This document shows, piece by piece, positions 36,081 through 52,957 of a stretch of DNA of 64,000 nucleotides. The notes beneath the pieces were generated by a model, which was not told where the DNA came from, did not search any database, and saw only the letters and a list, made by a program, of their open reading frames with translations. A program made the translations under genes and the position numbers. The stretch comes from Viola odorata (Eukaryota > Streptophyta > Magnoliopsida > Malpighiales > Violaceae), in the NCBI GenBank assembly GCA_963691705.1, contig OY829537.1, positions 55,590,304 through 55,654,303 of the forward strand, written 5' to 3'. How positions within the stretch are numbered: position 1 is the stretch's first letter; each line of letters starts with the position of its first letter.

Positions 36081-39000
36081 TAATTAGACAACATGTGCGG
36101 ATATGACTAGACACAACATTATCAGATGACTTGTGCGAACGTGACCAAATACATCATTAAAAACACGATGTGGGGATGTGACCCTTCACAACGCTTAACA
36201 GACATAATGTGCGGACGTGACCAGACACCACATTATGAGACGACTGTGCGGACGTGACCAGACACAACATTAAAAACACGATGTAGGGACGTGACCCTTC
36301 ACAACGCTTAACAGACAACATGTGCGGACGTGACCAAACACAACATTATCAGATGACATGTACGGACGTAACCAGACACAACATTAACAACACGATGTGG
36401 GGACGTGACCTTTTACAACGCTTAACAGACAACATGTGCGGACGTGACCAGACACAACATTAAAAACACGATGTGGGGAAGTGACCCTTCACAACGCTTA
36501 ACAGACAACATGTGTGGACGTGACCAGACACAACATTATCAGACGACATGTGCGGACATGACCAAACACAACATTAAAAACACGATATGGGGACGTGACC
36601 CTTCACAACGCTTAATAGACAACATGTGCGGACGTGACTAGACACAACATTTTCAGATGACATGTGCGAACGTGACCAAACACAACATTAAAAACACGAT
36701 GTGGGGATGTGACCCTTCACAACGCTTAACAGACAACATGTGCGGACGTGACCAGACACAACATTATCAGATGACATGTACGGACGTAACCAGACACAAC
36801 ATTAACAACACGATGTGGGGACGTGACCTTTTACAACGCTTAACAGACAACATGTGCGGACGTGACTAGACACAACATTATCAGACGACTGTGCGAACGT
36901 GACCAGACACAACATTAAAAACACGATGTGGGGAAGTGACCCTTCACAACGCTTAACAGACAACATGTGTGGACGTGACCAGACACAACATTATCAGACG
37001 ACATGTGCGGACATGACCAAACACAACATTAAAAACACGATATGGGGACGTGACCCTTCACAACGCTTAACAGACAACATGTGCGGACGTGACCAGACAC
37101 AACATTATCAGACGACTGTGCGGACGTGACCAGACAAAACATTAAAAACAAGATGTAGGGACGTGGCCCTTCACAACGCTTAACAGACAACATGTGCGAA
37201 CGTGACCATACACAACATTATCAGACGACTGTGCGAACGTGACTAGACACAGCATTAAAAACACGATGTGGGGAAGTGACCCTTCACAACGCTTAACAGA
37301 CAACATGTGTGGACGTGACCAGACACAACATTATCAGACGACTGTGCGGACGTGACCAGACACAACATTAAAAACACGATGTGGGGACGTGACCCTTCAC
37401 AACGCTTAATAGACAACATGTGCGGACGTGACTAGACACAACATTTTCAGATGACATGTGCGAACGTGACCAAACACAACATTAAAAACACGATGTGGGG
37501 ATGTGACCCTTCACAACGCTTAACAGACAACATGTGTGGACATGACTAGACACAACATTATCAGACGACATGTGCGGACATGACCAAACACAACATTAAA
37601 AACACGATATGGGGACGTGACCCTTCACAACGCTTAACAGACAACATGTGCGGACGTGACCAGACACAACATTATCAGACGACATGTGCGGACATGACCA
37701 AACACAACATTAAAAATACGATGTAGGGACGTGACCCTTCACAACGGTTAACAGACAACATGTGCGGCCGTGACCAGACACAACATTATCAGATGACATG
37801 TACGGACGTAACCAGACACAACATTAACAACACGATGTGGGGACGTGACCTTTTACAACGCTTAACAGACAACATGTGCGGACGTGACTAGACACAACAT
37901 TATCAGACGACTGTGCGAACGTGACCAGACACAGCATTAAAAACACGATGTGGGGATGTGACCCTTCACAACGCTTAACAGACAACATGTGCGGACGTGA
38001 CCAGACACAACATTATGAGACGACGGTGCGGACGTGACCAGACACAGCATTAAAAACACGATGTGGGGATGTGACCCTTCACAACGCTTAACAGACAACA
38101 TGTGTGGACGTGACCAGACACAACATTATGAGTCGACGGTGCGGACGGACCAGACACAGCATTAAAAACACGATGTAGGGACCTGACCCTTCACAACGCT
38201 TAACAGACAACATGTGCGAACGTGACCATACACAACATTATCAGACGACTGTGCGAACGTGACTAGACACAGCATTAAAAACACGATGTGGGGAAGTGAC
38301 CCTTCACAACGCTTAACAGACAACATGTGGGGACGTGACCAGACACAACATTATCAGACGACATATGCGGACATGACCAAACACAACATTAAAAACACGA
38401 TATGGGGACGTGACCCTTCACAACGCTTAACAGACAACATGTGCGGACGTGACCAGACACAACATTATCAGACGACTGTGCGGACGTGACCAGACGTGAC
38501 CAGACACAACATTATCAGACGACATGTGCGGACATGACCAAACACAACATTAAAAACACGATATGGGGACGTGACCCTTCACAACGCTTAACAGACAACA
38601 TGTGCGGACGTGACCAGACACAACATTATCAGACGACTGTGCGGACGTGACTAGACACAACATTAAAAACACGATGTAGGGACGTGGCCCTTCACAACGC
38701 TTAACAGACAATATGTGCGAACGTGACCATACACAACATTATCAGACGACTGTGCGAACGTGACTAGACACAGCATTAAAAACACGATGTGGGGACGTGA
38801 CCCTTCACAACACTTAATAGACAACATGTGCGGACATGACTAGACACAACATTATCAGATGACATGTGCGAACGTGACCAAACACAACATTAAAAACACG
38901 ATGTGGGGATGTGACCCTTCACAACGCTTAACAGACAACATGTGCGGACGTGACCAGACACAACATTATGAGACGACGGTGCGGACGTGACCAGACACAG

Positions 39001-39834
39001 CATTAAAAACACGATGTAGGGACGTGACCCTTCACAACGCTTAACAGACAACATGTGCGAACTTGACCATACACAACATTATCAGACGACTGTGCGAACG
39101 TGACTAGACACAGCATTAAAAACACGATGTGGGGAAGTGACCCTTCACAACGCTTAACAGACAACATGTGTGGACGTGACCAGACACAACATTATCAGAC
39201 GACATGTGCGGACATGACCAAACACAACATTAAAAACACGATATGGGGACGTGACCCTTCGCAACGCTTAACAGACAACATGTGCGGACGTGACCAGACA
39301 CAACATTATCAGACGACTGTGCGGACGTGACCAGACACAACATTAAAAACACGATGTAGGGACGTGGCCCTTCACAACGCTTAACAGACAACATGTGCGA
39401 ACGTGACCATACACAACATTATCAGACGACTGTGCGAACGTGACTAGACACAGCATTAAAAACACAATGTGGGGAAGTGACCCTTCACAACGCTTAACAG
39501 ACAACATGTGTGGACGTGACCAGACACAACATTATCAGGCGACATGTGCGGAAATGACCAAACACAACATTAAAAACACGATATGGGGACGTGACCCTTC
39601 ACAACGCTTAACAGACAACATGTGCGGACGTGACCAGACACAACATTATCAGACGTCTGTGCGGACGTGACCAGACACAACATTAAAAACACGATGTAGG
39701 GACGTGGCCTTTCACAACGCTTAACAGACAACATGTGCGAACGTGACCATACACAACATTATCAGACGACTGTGCGAACGTGACTAGACACAGCATTAAA
39801 AACACGATGTGGGGACGTGACCCTTCACAACACT
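36081..39834 (+). repeat. Right-domain higher-order repeat, 3,754 bp
   Basis: Measured between occurrences of the rare variant TAATTAGACAA at 36081 and 39835. It matches the following unit except for a block of 340 bases (three trimers) missing at about 36.65 kb. Confidence 0.88.
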
Positions 39835-42800
39835 TAATTAGACAACATGTGCGGATATGACTAGACACAACATTATCAGATGACTTGTGCGAACGTGACC
39901 AAATACATCATTAAAAACACGATGTGGGGATGTGACCCTTCACAACGCTTAACAGACATAATGTGCGGACGTGACCAGACACAACATTATGAGACGACTG
40001 TGCGGACGTGACCAGACACAACATTAAAAACACGATGTAGGGACGTGACCCTTCACAACCCTTAACAGACAACATGTGCGGACGTGACCAAACACAACAT
40101 TATCAGATGACATGTACGGACGTAACCAGACACAACATTAACAACACGATGTGGGGACGTGACCTTTTACAACGCTTAACAGACAACATGTGCGGACGTG
40201 ACCAGACACAACATTAAAAACACGATGTGGGGAAGTGACCCTTCACAACGCTTAACAGACAACATGTGTGGACGTGACCAGACACAACATTATCAGACGA
40301 CATGTGCGGACATGACCAAACACAACATTAAAAACACGATATGGGGACGTGACCCTTCACAACGCTTAATAGACAACATGTGCGGACGTGACTAGACACA
40401 ACATTTTCAGATGACATGTGCGAACGTGACCAAACACAACATTAAAAACACGATGTGGGGATGTGACCCTTCACAACGCTTAACAGACAACATGTGCGGA
40501 CTAGACCAGACACAACATTAAGAGATGACTGTGCGGACGTGACCAGACACAACATTAAAAATACGATGTAGGGACGTGACCCTTCACAACGGTTAACAGA
40601 CAACATGTGCGGACGTGACCAGACACAACATTATCTGATGACTGTGCGAACGTGACTAGACACAGAATTAAAAACACGATGTGGGGACGTGACCCTTCAC
40701 AACACTTAATAGACAACATGTGCGGACGTGACTAGACACAACATTTTCAGATGACATGTGCGAACGTGACCAAACACAACATTAAAAACACGATGTGGGG
40801 ATGTGACCATTCACAACGCTTAACAGACAACATGTGCGGACGTGACCAGACACAACATTATCAGATGACATGTACGGACGTAACCAGACACAACATTAAC
40901 AACACGATGTGGGGACGTGACCTTTTACAACGCTTAACAGACAACATGTGCGGACGTGACTAGACACAACATTATCAGACGATTGTGCGAACGTGACCAG
41001 ACACAACATTAAAAACACGATGTGGGGAAGTGACCCTTCACAACGCTTAACAGACAACATGTGTGGACGTGACCAGACACAACATTATCAGACGACATGT
41101 GCGGACATGACCAAACACAACATTAAAAACACGATATGGGGACGTGACCCTTCACAACGCTTAACAGACAACATGTGCGGACGTGACCAGACACAACATT
41201 ATCAGACGACTGTGCGGACGTGACCAGACACAACATTAAAAACAAGATGTAGGGACGTGGCCCTTCACAACGCTTAACAGACAACATGTGCGAACGTGAC
41301 CATACACAACATTATCAGACGACTGTGCGAACGTGACTAGACACAGCAATAAAAACACGATGTGGGGAAGTGACCCTTCACAACGCTTAACAGACAACAT
41401 GTGTGGACGTGACCAGACACAACATTATCAGACGACATGTGCGGACATGACCAAACACAACATTAAAAACACGATATGGGGACGTGACCCTTCACAACGC
41501 TTAACAGACAACATGTGCGGACGTGACCAGACACAACATTATCAGACGACATGTGCGGACATGACCAAACACAACATTAAAAATACGATGTAGGGACGTG
41601 ACCCTTCACAACGGTTAACAGACAACATGTGCGGACGTGACCAGACACAACATTATCAGATGACATGTACGGACGTAACCAGACACAACATTAACAACAC
41701 GATGTGGGGACGTGACCTTTTACAACGCTTAACAGACAACATGTGCGGACGTGACTAGACACAACATTATCAGACGACTGTGCGAACGTGACCAGACACA
41801 GCATTAAAAACACGATGTGGGGATGTGACCCTTCACAACGCTTAACAGACAACATGTGCGGACGTGACCAAACACAACATTATGAGACGACGGTGCGGAC
41901 GTGACCAGACACAGCATTAAAAACACGATGTGGGGATGTGACCCTTCACAACGCTTAACAGACAACATGTGCGGACGTGACCAGACACAACATTATGAGA
42001 CGACGGTGCGGATGGACCAGACACAGCATTAAAAACACGATGTAGGGACCAGACCCTTCACAACGCTTAACAGACAACATGTGCGAACGTGACCATACAC
42101 AACATTATCAGACGACTGTGCGAACGTGACTAGACACAGCATTAAAAACACGATGTGGGGAAGTGACCCTTCACAACGCTTAACAGACAACATGTGGGGA
42201 CGTGACCAGACACAACATTATCAGACGACTGTGCGGACGTGACTAGACACAACATTAAAAACACGATGTAGGGACGTGGCCCTTCACAACGCTTAACAGA
42301 CAATATGTGCGAACGTGACCATACACAACATTATCAGACGACTGTGCGAACGTGACTAGACACAGCATTAAAAACACGATGTGGGGACGTGACCCTTCAC
42401 AACACTTAATAGACAACATGTGCGGACATGACTAGACACAACATTATCAGATGACATGTGCGAACGTGACCAAACACAACATTAAAAACACGATGTGGGG
42501 ATGTGACCCTTCACAACGCTTAACAGACATAATGTGCGGACGTGACCAGACACAACATTATGAGACGACGGTGCGGACGTGACCAGACACAGCATTAAAA
42601 ACACGATGTAGGGACGTGACCCTTCACAACGCTTAACAGACAACATGTGCGAACTTGACCATACACAACATTATCAGACGACTGTGCGAACGTGACTAGA
42701 CACAGCATTAAAAACACGATGTGGGGAAGTGACCCTTCACAACGCTTAACAGACAACATGTGTGGACGTGACCAGACACAACATTATCAGACGACATGTG

Positions 42801-43426
42801 CGGACATGACCAAACACAACATTAAAAACACGATATGGGGACGTGACCCTTCGCAACGCTTAACAGACAACATGTGCGGACGTGACCAGACACAACATTA
42901 TCAGACGACTGTGCGGACGTGACCAGACACAACATTAAAAACACGATGTAGGGACGTGGCCCTTCACAACGCTTAACAGACAACATGTGCGAACGTGACC
43001 ATACACAACATTATCACACGACTGTGCGAACGTGACTAGACACAGCATTAAAAACACAATGTGGGGAAGTGACCCTTCACAACGCTTAACAGACAACATG
43101 TGTGGACGTGACCAGACACAACATTATCAGGCGACATGTGCGGAAATGACCAAACACAACATTAAAAACACGATATGGGGACGTGACCCTTCACAACGCT
43201 TAACAGACAACATGTGCGGACGTGACCAGACACAACATTATCAGACGTCTATGCGGACGTGACCAGACACAACATTAAAAACACGATGTAGGGACGTGGC
43301 CTTTCACAACGCTTAACAGACAACATGTGCGAACGTGACCATACACAACATTATCAGACGACTGTGCGAACGTGACTAGACACAGCATTAAAAACACGAT
43401 GTGGGGACGTGACCCTTCACAACACT
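39835..43426 (+). repeat. Right-domain higher-order repeat, 3,592 bp
   Basis: Runs between TAATTAGACAA markers at 39835 and 43427. It carries the 340-base block that the previous unit lacks, but has lost other trimers near 42.2 kb. Confidence 0.88.
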
Positions 43427-46400
43427 TAATTAGACAACATGTGCGGATATGACTAGACACAACATTATCAGATGACTTGTGCGAACGTGACCAAATACAT
43501 CATTAAAAACACGATGTGGGGATGTGACCCTTCACAACGCTTAACAGACATAATGTGCGGACGTGACCAGACACAACATTATGAGACGACTGTGCGGACG
43601 TGACCAGACACAACATTAAAAACACGATGTAGGGACGTGACCCTTCACAACGCTTAACAGACAACATGTGCGGACGTGACCAAACACAACATTATCAGAT
43701 GACATGTACGGACGTAACCAGACACAACATTAACAACACGATGTGGGGACGTGACCTTTTACAACGCTTAACAGACAACATGTGCGGACGTGACCAGACA
43801 CAACATTAAAAACACGATGTGGGGAAGTGACCCTTCACAACGCTTAACAGACAACATGTGTGGACGTGACCAGACACAACATTATCAGACGACATGTGCG
43901 GACATGACCAAACACAACATTAAAAACACGATATGGGGACGTGACCCTTCACAACGCTTAATAGACAACATGTGCGGACGTGACTAGACACAACATTTTC
44001 AGATGACATGTGCGAACGTGACCAAACACAACATTAAAAACACGATGTGGGGATGTGACCCTTCACAACGCTTAACAGACAACATGTGCGGACTAGACCA
44101 GACACAACATTAAGAGATGACTGTGCGGACGTGACCAGACACAACATTAAAAATACGATGTAGGGACGTGACCCTTCACAACGGTTAACAGACAACATGT
44201 GCGGACGTGACCAGACACAACATTATCAGATGACTGTGCGAACGTGACTAGACACAGAATTAAAAACACGATGTGGGGACGTGACCCTTCACAACGCTTA
44301 ATAGACAACATGTGCGGACGTGACTAGACACAACATTTTCAGATGACATGTGCGAACGTGACCAAACACAACATTAAAAACACGATGTGGGGATGTGACC
44401 CTTCACAACGCTTAACAAACAACATGTGCGGACGTGACCAGACACAACATTATCAGATGACATGTACGGACGTAACCAGACACAACATTAACAACACGAT
44501 GTGGGGACGTGACCTTTTACAACGCTTAACAGACAACATGTGCGGACGTGACTAGACACAACATTATCAGACGATTGTGCGAACGTGACCAGACACAACA
44601 TTAAAAACACGATGTGGGGAAGTGACCCTTCACAACGCTTAACAGACAACATGTGTGGACGTGACCAGACACAACATTATCAGACGACATGTGCGGACAT
44701 GACCAAACACAACATTAAAAACACGATATGGGGACGTGACCCTTCACAACGCTTAACAGACAACATGTGCGGACGTGACCAGACACAACATTATCAGACG
44801 ACTGTGCGGACGTGACCAGACACAACATTAAAAACAAGATGTAGGGACGTGGCCCTTCACAACGCTTAACAGACAACATGTGCGAACGTGACCATACACA
44901 ACATTATCAGACGACTGTGCGAACGTGACTAGACACAGCATTAAAAACACGATGTGGGGAAGTGACCCTTCACAACGCTTAACAGACAACATGTGTGGAC
45001 GTGACCAGACACAACATTATCAGACGACTGTGCGGACGTGACCAGACACAACATTAAAAACACGATGTGGGGACGTGACCCTTCACAACGCTTAATAGAC
45101 AACATGTGCGGACGTGACTAGACACAACATTTTCAGATGACATGTGCGAACGTGACCAAACACAACATTAAAAACACGATGTGGGGATGCGACCCTTCAC
45201 AACGCTTAACAGACAACATGTGTGGACGTGACCAGACACAACATTATCAGACGACATGTGCGGACATGACCAAACACAACATTAAAAACACGATATGGGG
45301 ACGTGACCCTTCACAACGCTTAACAGACAACATGTGCGGACGTGACCAGACACAACATTATCAGACGACATGTGCGGACATGACCAAACACAACATTAAA
45401 AATACGATGTAGGGACGTGACCCTTCACAACGGTTAACAGACAACATGTGCGGACGTGACCAGACACAACATTATCAGATGACATGTACGGACGTAACCA
45501 GACACAACATTAACAACACGATGTGGGGACGTGACCTTTTACAACGCTTAACAGACAACATGTGCGGACGTGACTAGACACAACATTATCAGACGACTGT
45601 GCGAACGTGACCAGACACAGCATTAAAAACACGATGTGGGGATGTGACCCTTCACAACGCTTAACAGACAACATGTGCGGACGTGACCAGACACAACATT
45701 ATGAGACGACGGTGCGGACGTGACCAGACACAGCATTAAAAACACGATGTGGGGATGTGACCCTTCACAACGCTTAACAGACAACATGTGCGGACGTGAC
45801 CAGACACAACATTATGAGACGACGGTGCGGACGGACCAGACACAGCATTAAAAACACGATGTAGGGACCAGACCCTTCACAACGCTTAACAGACAACATG
45901 TGCGAACGTGACCATACACAACATTATCAGACGACTGTGCGAACGTGACTAGACACAGCATTAAAAACACGATGTGGGGAAGTGACCCTTCACAACGCTT
46001 AACAGACAACATGTGGGGACGTGACCAGACACAACATTATCAGACGACTGTGCGGACGTGACTAGACACAACATTAAAAACACGATGTAGGGACGTGGCC
46101 CTTCACAACGCTTAACAGACAATATGTGCGAACGTGACCATACACAACATTATCAGACGACTGTGCGAACGTGACTAGACACAGCATTAAAAACACGATG
46201 TGGGGACGTGACCCTTCACAACACTTAGTAGACAACATGTGCGGACATGACTAGACACAACATTATCAGATGACATGTGCGAACGTGACCAAACACAACA
46301 TTAAAAACACGATGTGGGGATGTGACCCTTCACAACGCTTAACAGACAACATGTGCGGACGTGACCAGACACAACATTATGAGACGACGGTGCGGACGTG

Positions 46401-47245
46401 ACCAGACACAGCATTAAAAACACGATGTAGGGACGTGACCCTTCACAACGCTTAACAGACAACATGTGCGAACTTGACCATACACAACATTATCAGACGA
46501 CTGTGCGAACGTGACTAGACACAGCATTAAAAACACGATGTGGGGAAGTGACCCTTCACAACGCTTAACAGACAACATGTGTGGACGTGACCAGACACAA
46601 CATTATCAGACGACATGTGCGGACATGACCAAACACAACATTAAAAACACGATATGGGGACGTGACCCTTCGCAACGCTTAACAGACAACATGTGCGGAC
46701 GTGACCAGACACAACATTATCAGACGACTGTGCGGACGTGACCAGACACAACATTAAAAACACGATGTAGGGACGTGGCCCTTCACAACGCTTAACAGAC
46801 AACATGTGCGAACGTGACCATACACAACATTATCAGACGACTGTGCGAACGTGACTAGACACAGCATTAAAAACACAATGTGGGGAAGTGACCCTTCACA
46901 ACGCTTAACAGACAACATGTGTGGACGTGACCAGACACAACATTATCAGGCGACATGTGCGGAAATGACCAAACACAACATTAAAAACACGATATGGGGA
47001 CGTGACCCTTCACAACGCTTAACAGACAACATGTGCGGACGTGACCAGACACAACATTATCAGACGTCTATGCGGACGTGACCAGACACAACATTAAAAA
47101 CACGATGTAGGGACGTGGCCTTTCACAACGCTTAACAGACAACATGTGCGAACGTGACCATACACAACATTATCAGACGACTGTGCGAACGTGACTAGAC
47201 ACAGCATTAAAAACACGATGTGGGGACGTGACCCTTCACAACACT
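43427..47245 (+). repeat. Right-domain higher-order repeat, 3,819 bp (long form 1)
   Basis: Runs between markers at 43427 and 47246. It carries the private variants CTTAACAAAC at 44411 and GGATGCGACC near 45184, which recur 5,712 bases later. Confidence 0.9.
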
Positions 47246-49138
47246 TAATTAGACAACCTGTGCGGATATGACTAGACACAACATTATCAGATGACTTGTG
47301 CGAACGTGACCAAATACATCATTAAAAACACGATGTGGGGATGTGACCCTTCACAACGCTTAACAGACATAATGTGCGTACGTGACCAGACACAACATTA
47401 TGAGACGACTGTGCGGACGTGACCAGACACAACATTAAAAACACGATGTAGGGACGTGACCCTTCACAACGCTTAACAGACAACATGTGCGGACGTGACC
47501 AAACACAACATTATCAGATGACATGTACGGACGTAACCAGACACAACATTAACAACACGATGTGGGGACGTGACCTTTTACAACGCTTAACAGACAACAT
47601 GTGCGGACGTGACCAGACACAACATTAAAAACACGATGTGGGGAAGTGACCCTTCACAACGCTTAACAGACAACATGTGTGGACGTGACCAGACACAACA
47701 TTATCAGACGACATGTGCGGACATGACCAAACACAACATTAAAAACACGATATGGGGACGTGACCCTTCACAACGCTTAATAGACAACATGTGCGGACGT
47801 GACTAGACACAACATTTTCAGATGACATGTGCGAACGTGACCAAACACAACATTAAAAACACGATGTGGGGATGTGACCCTTCACAACGCTTAACAGACA
47901 ACATGTGCGGACTAGACCAGACACAACATTAAGAGATGACTGTGCGGACGTGACCAGACACAACATTAAAAATACGATGTAGGGACGTGACCCTTCACAA
48001 CGGTTAACAGACAACATGTGCGGACGTGACCAGACACAACATTATCAGATGACTGTGCGAACGTGACTAGACACAGAATTAAAAACACGATGTGGGGACG
48101 TGACCCTTCACAACGCTTAATAGACAACATGTGCGGACGTGACTAGACACAACATTTTCAGATGACATGTGCGAACGTGACCAAACACAACATTAAAAAC
48201 ACGATGTGGGGATGTGACCCTTCACAACGCTTAACAGACAACATGTGCGGACGTGACCAGACACAACATTATCAGATGACATGTACGGACGTAACCAGAC
48301 ACAACATTAACAACACGATGTGGGGACGTGACCTTTTACAACGCTTAACAGACAACATGTGCGGACGTGACTAGACACAACATTATCAGACGATTGTGCG
48401 AACGTGACCAGACACAACATTAAAAACACGATGTGGGGAAGTGACCCTTCACAACGCTTAACAGACAACATGTGTGGACGTGACCAGACACAACATTATC
48501 AGACGACATGTGCGGACATGACCAAACACAACATTAAAAACACGATATGGGGACGTGACCCTTCACAACGCTTAACAGACAACATGTGCGGACGTGACCA
48601 GACACAACATTATCAGACGACTGTGCGGACGTGACCAGACACAACATTAAAAACACGATGTAGGGACGTGGCCCTTCACAACGCTTAACAGACAACATGT
48701 GCGAACGTGACCATACACAACATTATCACACGACTGTGCGAACGTGACTAGACACAGCATTAAAAACACAATGTGGGGAAGTGACCCTTCACAACGCTTA
48801 ACAGACAACATGTGTGGACGTGACCAGACACAACATTATCAGGCGACATGTGCGGAAATGACCAAACACAACATTAAAAACACGATATGGGGACGTGACC
48901 CTTCACAACGCTTAACAGACAACATGTGCGGACGTGACCAGACACAACATTATCAGACGTCTATGCGGACGTGACCAGACACAACATTAAAAACACGATG
49001 TAGGGACGTGGCCTTTCACAACGCTTAACAGACAACATGTGCGAACGTGACCATACACAACATTATCAGACGACTGTGCGAACGTGACTAGACACAGCAT
49101 TAAAAACACGATGTGGGGACGTGACCCTTCACAACACT
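47246..49138 (+). repeat. Right-domain higher-order repeat, 1,893 bp (short form 1)
   Basis: Runs between markers at 47246 and 49139. It equals the long form with 1,926 bases removed after the trimers at about 48.4-48.7 kb. Private variants are ACAACCTGTG near 47255, GCGTACGTG near 47377 and TTATCACACG at 48723. Confidence 0.9.
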
Positions 49139-52100
49139 TAATTAGACAACATGTGCGGATATGACTAGACACAACATTATCAGATGACTTGTGCGAACGT
49201 GACCAAATACATCATTAAAAACACGATGTGGGGATGTGACCCTTCACAACGCTTAACAGACATAATGTGCGGACGTGACCAGACACAACATTATGAGACG
49301 ACTGTGCGGACGTGACCAGACACAACATTAAAAACACGATGTAGGGACGTGACCCTTCACAACGCTTAACAGACAACATGTGCGGACGTGACCAAACACA
49401 ACATTATCAGATGACATGTACGGACGTAACCAGACACAACATTAACAACACGATGTGGGGACGTGACCTTTTACAACGCTTAACAGACAACATGTGCGGA
49501 CGTGACCAGACACAACATTAAAAACACGATGTGGGGAAGTGACCCTTCACAACGCTTAACAGACAACATGTGTGGACGTGACCAGACACAACATTATCAG
49601 ACGACATGTGCGGACATGACCAAACACAACATTAAAAACACGATATGGGGACGTGACCCTTCACAACGCTTAATAGACAACATGTGCGGACGTGACTAGA
49701 CACAACATTTTCAGATGACATGTGCGAACGTGACCAAACACAACATTAAAAACACGATGTGGGGATGTGACCCTTCACAACGCTTAACAGACAACATGTG
49801 CGGACTAGACCAGACACAACATTAAGAGATGACTGTGCGGACGTGACCAGACACAACATTAAAAATACGATGTAGGGACGTGACCCTTCACAACGGTTAA
49901 CAGACAACATGTGCGGACGTGACCAGACACAACATTATCAGATGACTGTGCGAACGTGACTAGACACAGAATTAAAAACACGATGTGGGGACGTGACCCT
50001 TCACAACGCTTAATAGACAACATGTGCGGACGTGACTAGACACAACATTTTCAGATGACATGTGCGAACGTGACCAAACACAACATTAAAAACACGATGT
50101 GGGGATGTGACCCTTCACAACGCTTAACAAACAACATGTGCGGACGTGACCAGACACAACATTATCAGATGACATGTACGGACGTAACCAGACACAACAT
50201 TAACAACACGATGTGGGGACGTGACCTTTTACAACGCTTAACAGACAACATGTGCGGACGTGACTAGACACAACATTATCAGACGATTGTGCGAACGTGA
50301 CCAGACACAACATTAAAAACACGATGTGGGGAAGTGACCCTTCACAACGCTTAACAGACAACATGTGTGGACGTGACCAGACACAACATTATCAGACGAC
50401 ATGTGCGGACATGACCAAACACAACATTAAAAACACGATATGGGGACGTGACCCTTCACAACGCTTAACAGACAACATGTGCGGACGTGACCAGACACAA
50501 CATTATCAGACGACTGTGCGGACGTGACCAGACACAACATTAAAAACAAGATGTAGGGACGTGGCCCTTCACAACGCTTAACAGACAACATGTGCGAACG
50601 TGACCATACACAACATTATCAGACGACTGTGCGAACGTGACTAGACACAGCATTAAAAACACGATGTGGGGAAGTGACCCTTCACAACGCTTAACAGACA
50701 ACATGTGTGGACGTGACCAGACACAACATTATCAGACGACTGTGCGGACGTGACCAGACACAACATTAAAAACACGATGTGGGGACGTGACCCTTCACAA
50801 CGCTTAATAGACAACATGTGCGGACGTGACTAGACACAACATTTTCAGATGACATGTGCGAACGTGACCAAACACAACATTAAAAACACGATGTGGGGAT
50901 GCGACCCTTCACAACGCTTAACAGACAACATGTGTGGACGTGACCAGACACAACATTATCAGACGACATGTGCGGACATGACCAAACACAACATTAAAAA
51001 CACGATATGGGGACGTGACCCTTCACAACGCTTAACAGACAACATGTGCGGACGTGACCAGACACAACATTATCAGACGACATGTGCGGACATGACCAAA
51101 CACAACATTAAAAATACGATGTAGGGACGTGACCCTTCACAACGGTTAACAGACAACATGTGCGGACGTGACCAGACACAACATTATCAGATGACATGTA
51201 CGGACGTAACCAGACACAACATTAACAACACGATGTGGGGACGTGACCTTTTACAACGCTTAACAGACAACATGTGCGGACGTGACTAGACACAACATTA
51301 TCAGACGACTGTGCGAACGTGACCAGACACAGCATTAAAAACACGATGTGGGGATGTGACCCTTCACAACGCTTAACAGACAACATGTGCGGACGTGACC
51401 AGACACAACATTATGAGACGACGGTGCGGACGTGACCAGACACAGCATTAAAAACACGATGTGGGGATGTGACCCTTCACAACGCTTAACAGACAACATG
51501 TGCGGACGTGACCAGACACAACATTATGAGACGACGGTGCGGACGGACCAGACACAGCATTAAAAACACGATGTAGGGACCAGACCCTTCACAACGCTTA
51601 ACAGACAACATGTGCGAACGTGACCATACACAACATTATCAGACGACTGTGCGAACGTGACTAGACACAGCATTAAAAACACGATGTGGGGAAGTGACCC
51701 TTCACAACGCTTAACAGACAACATGTGGGGACGTGACCAGACACAACATTATCAGACGACTGTGCGGACGTGACTAGACACAACATTAAAAACACGATGT
51801 AGGGACGTGGCCCTTCACAACGCTTAACAGACAATATGTGCGAACGTGACCATACACAACATTATCAGACGACTGTGCGAACGTGACTAGACACAGCATT
51901 AAAAACACGATGTGGGGACGTGACCCTTCACAACACTTAGTAGACAACATGTGCGGACATGACTAGACACAACATTATCAGATGACATGTGCGAACGTGA
52001 CCAAACACAACATTAAAAACACGATGTGGGGATGTGACCCTTCACAACGCTTAACAGACAACATGTGCGGACGTGACCAGACACAACATTATGAGACGAC

Positions 52101-52957
52101 GGTGCGGACGTGACCAGACACAGCATTAAAAACACGATGTAGGGACGTGACCCTTCACAACGCTTAACAGACAACATGTGCGAACTTGACCATACACAAC
52201 ATTATCAGACGACTGTGCGAACGTGACTAGACACAGCATTAAAAACACGATGTGGGGAAGTGACCCTTCACAACGCTTAACAGACAACATGTGTGGACGT
52301 GACCAGACACAACATTATCAGACGACATGTGCGGACATGACCAAACACAACATTAAAAACACGATATGGGGACGTGACCCTTCGCAACGCTTAACAGACA
52401 ACATGTGCGGACGTGACCAGACACAACATTATCAGACGACTGTGCGGACGTGACCAGACACAACATTAAAAACACGATGTAGGGACGTGGCCCTTCACAA
52501 CGCTTAACAGACAACATGTGCGAACGTGACCATACACAACATTATCAGACGACTGTGCGAACGTGACTAGACACAGCATTAAAAACACAATGTGGGGAAG
52601 TGACCCTTCACAACGCTTAACAGACAACATGTGTGGACGTGACCAGACACAACATTATCAGGCGACATGTGCGGAAATGACCAAACACAACATTAAAAAC
52701 ACGATATGGGGACGTGACCCTTCACAACGCTTAACAGACAACATGTGCGGACGTGACCAGACACAACATTATCAGACGTCTATGCGGACGTGACCAGACA
52801 CAACATTAAAAACACGATGTAGGGACGTGGCCTTTCACAACGCTTAACAGACAACATGTGCGAACGTGACCATACACAACATTATCAGACGACTGTGCGA
52901 ACGTGACTAGACACAGCATTAAAAACACGATGTGGGGACGTGACCCTTCACAACACT
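49139..52957 (+). repeat. Right-domain higher-order repeat, 3,819 bp (long form 2)
   Basis: Runs between markers at 49139 and 52958. It shares CTTAACAAAC (50123) and GGATGCGACC with long form 1 at exactly 5,712 bases. Confidence 0.9.
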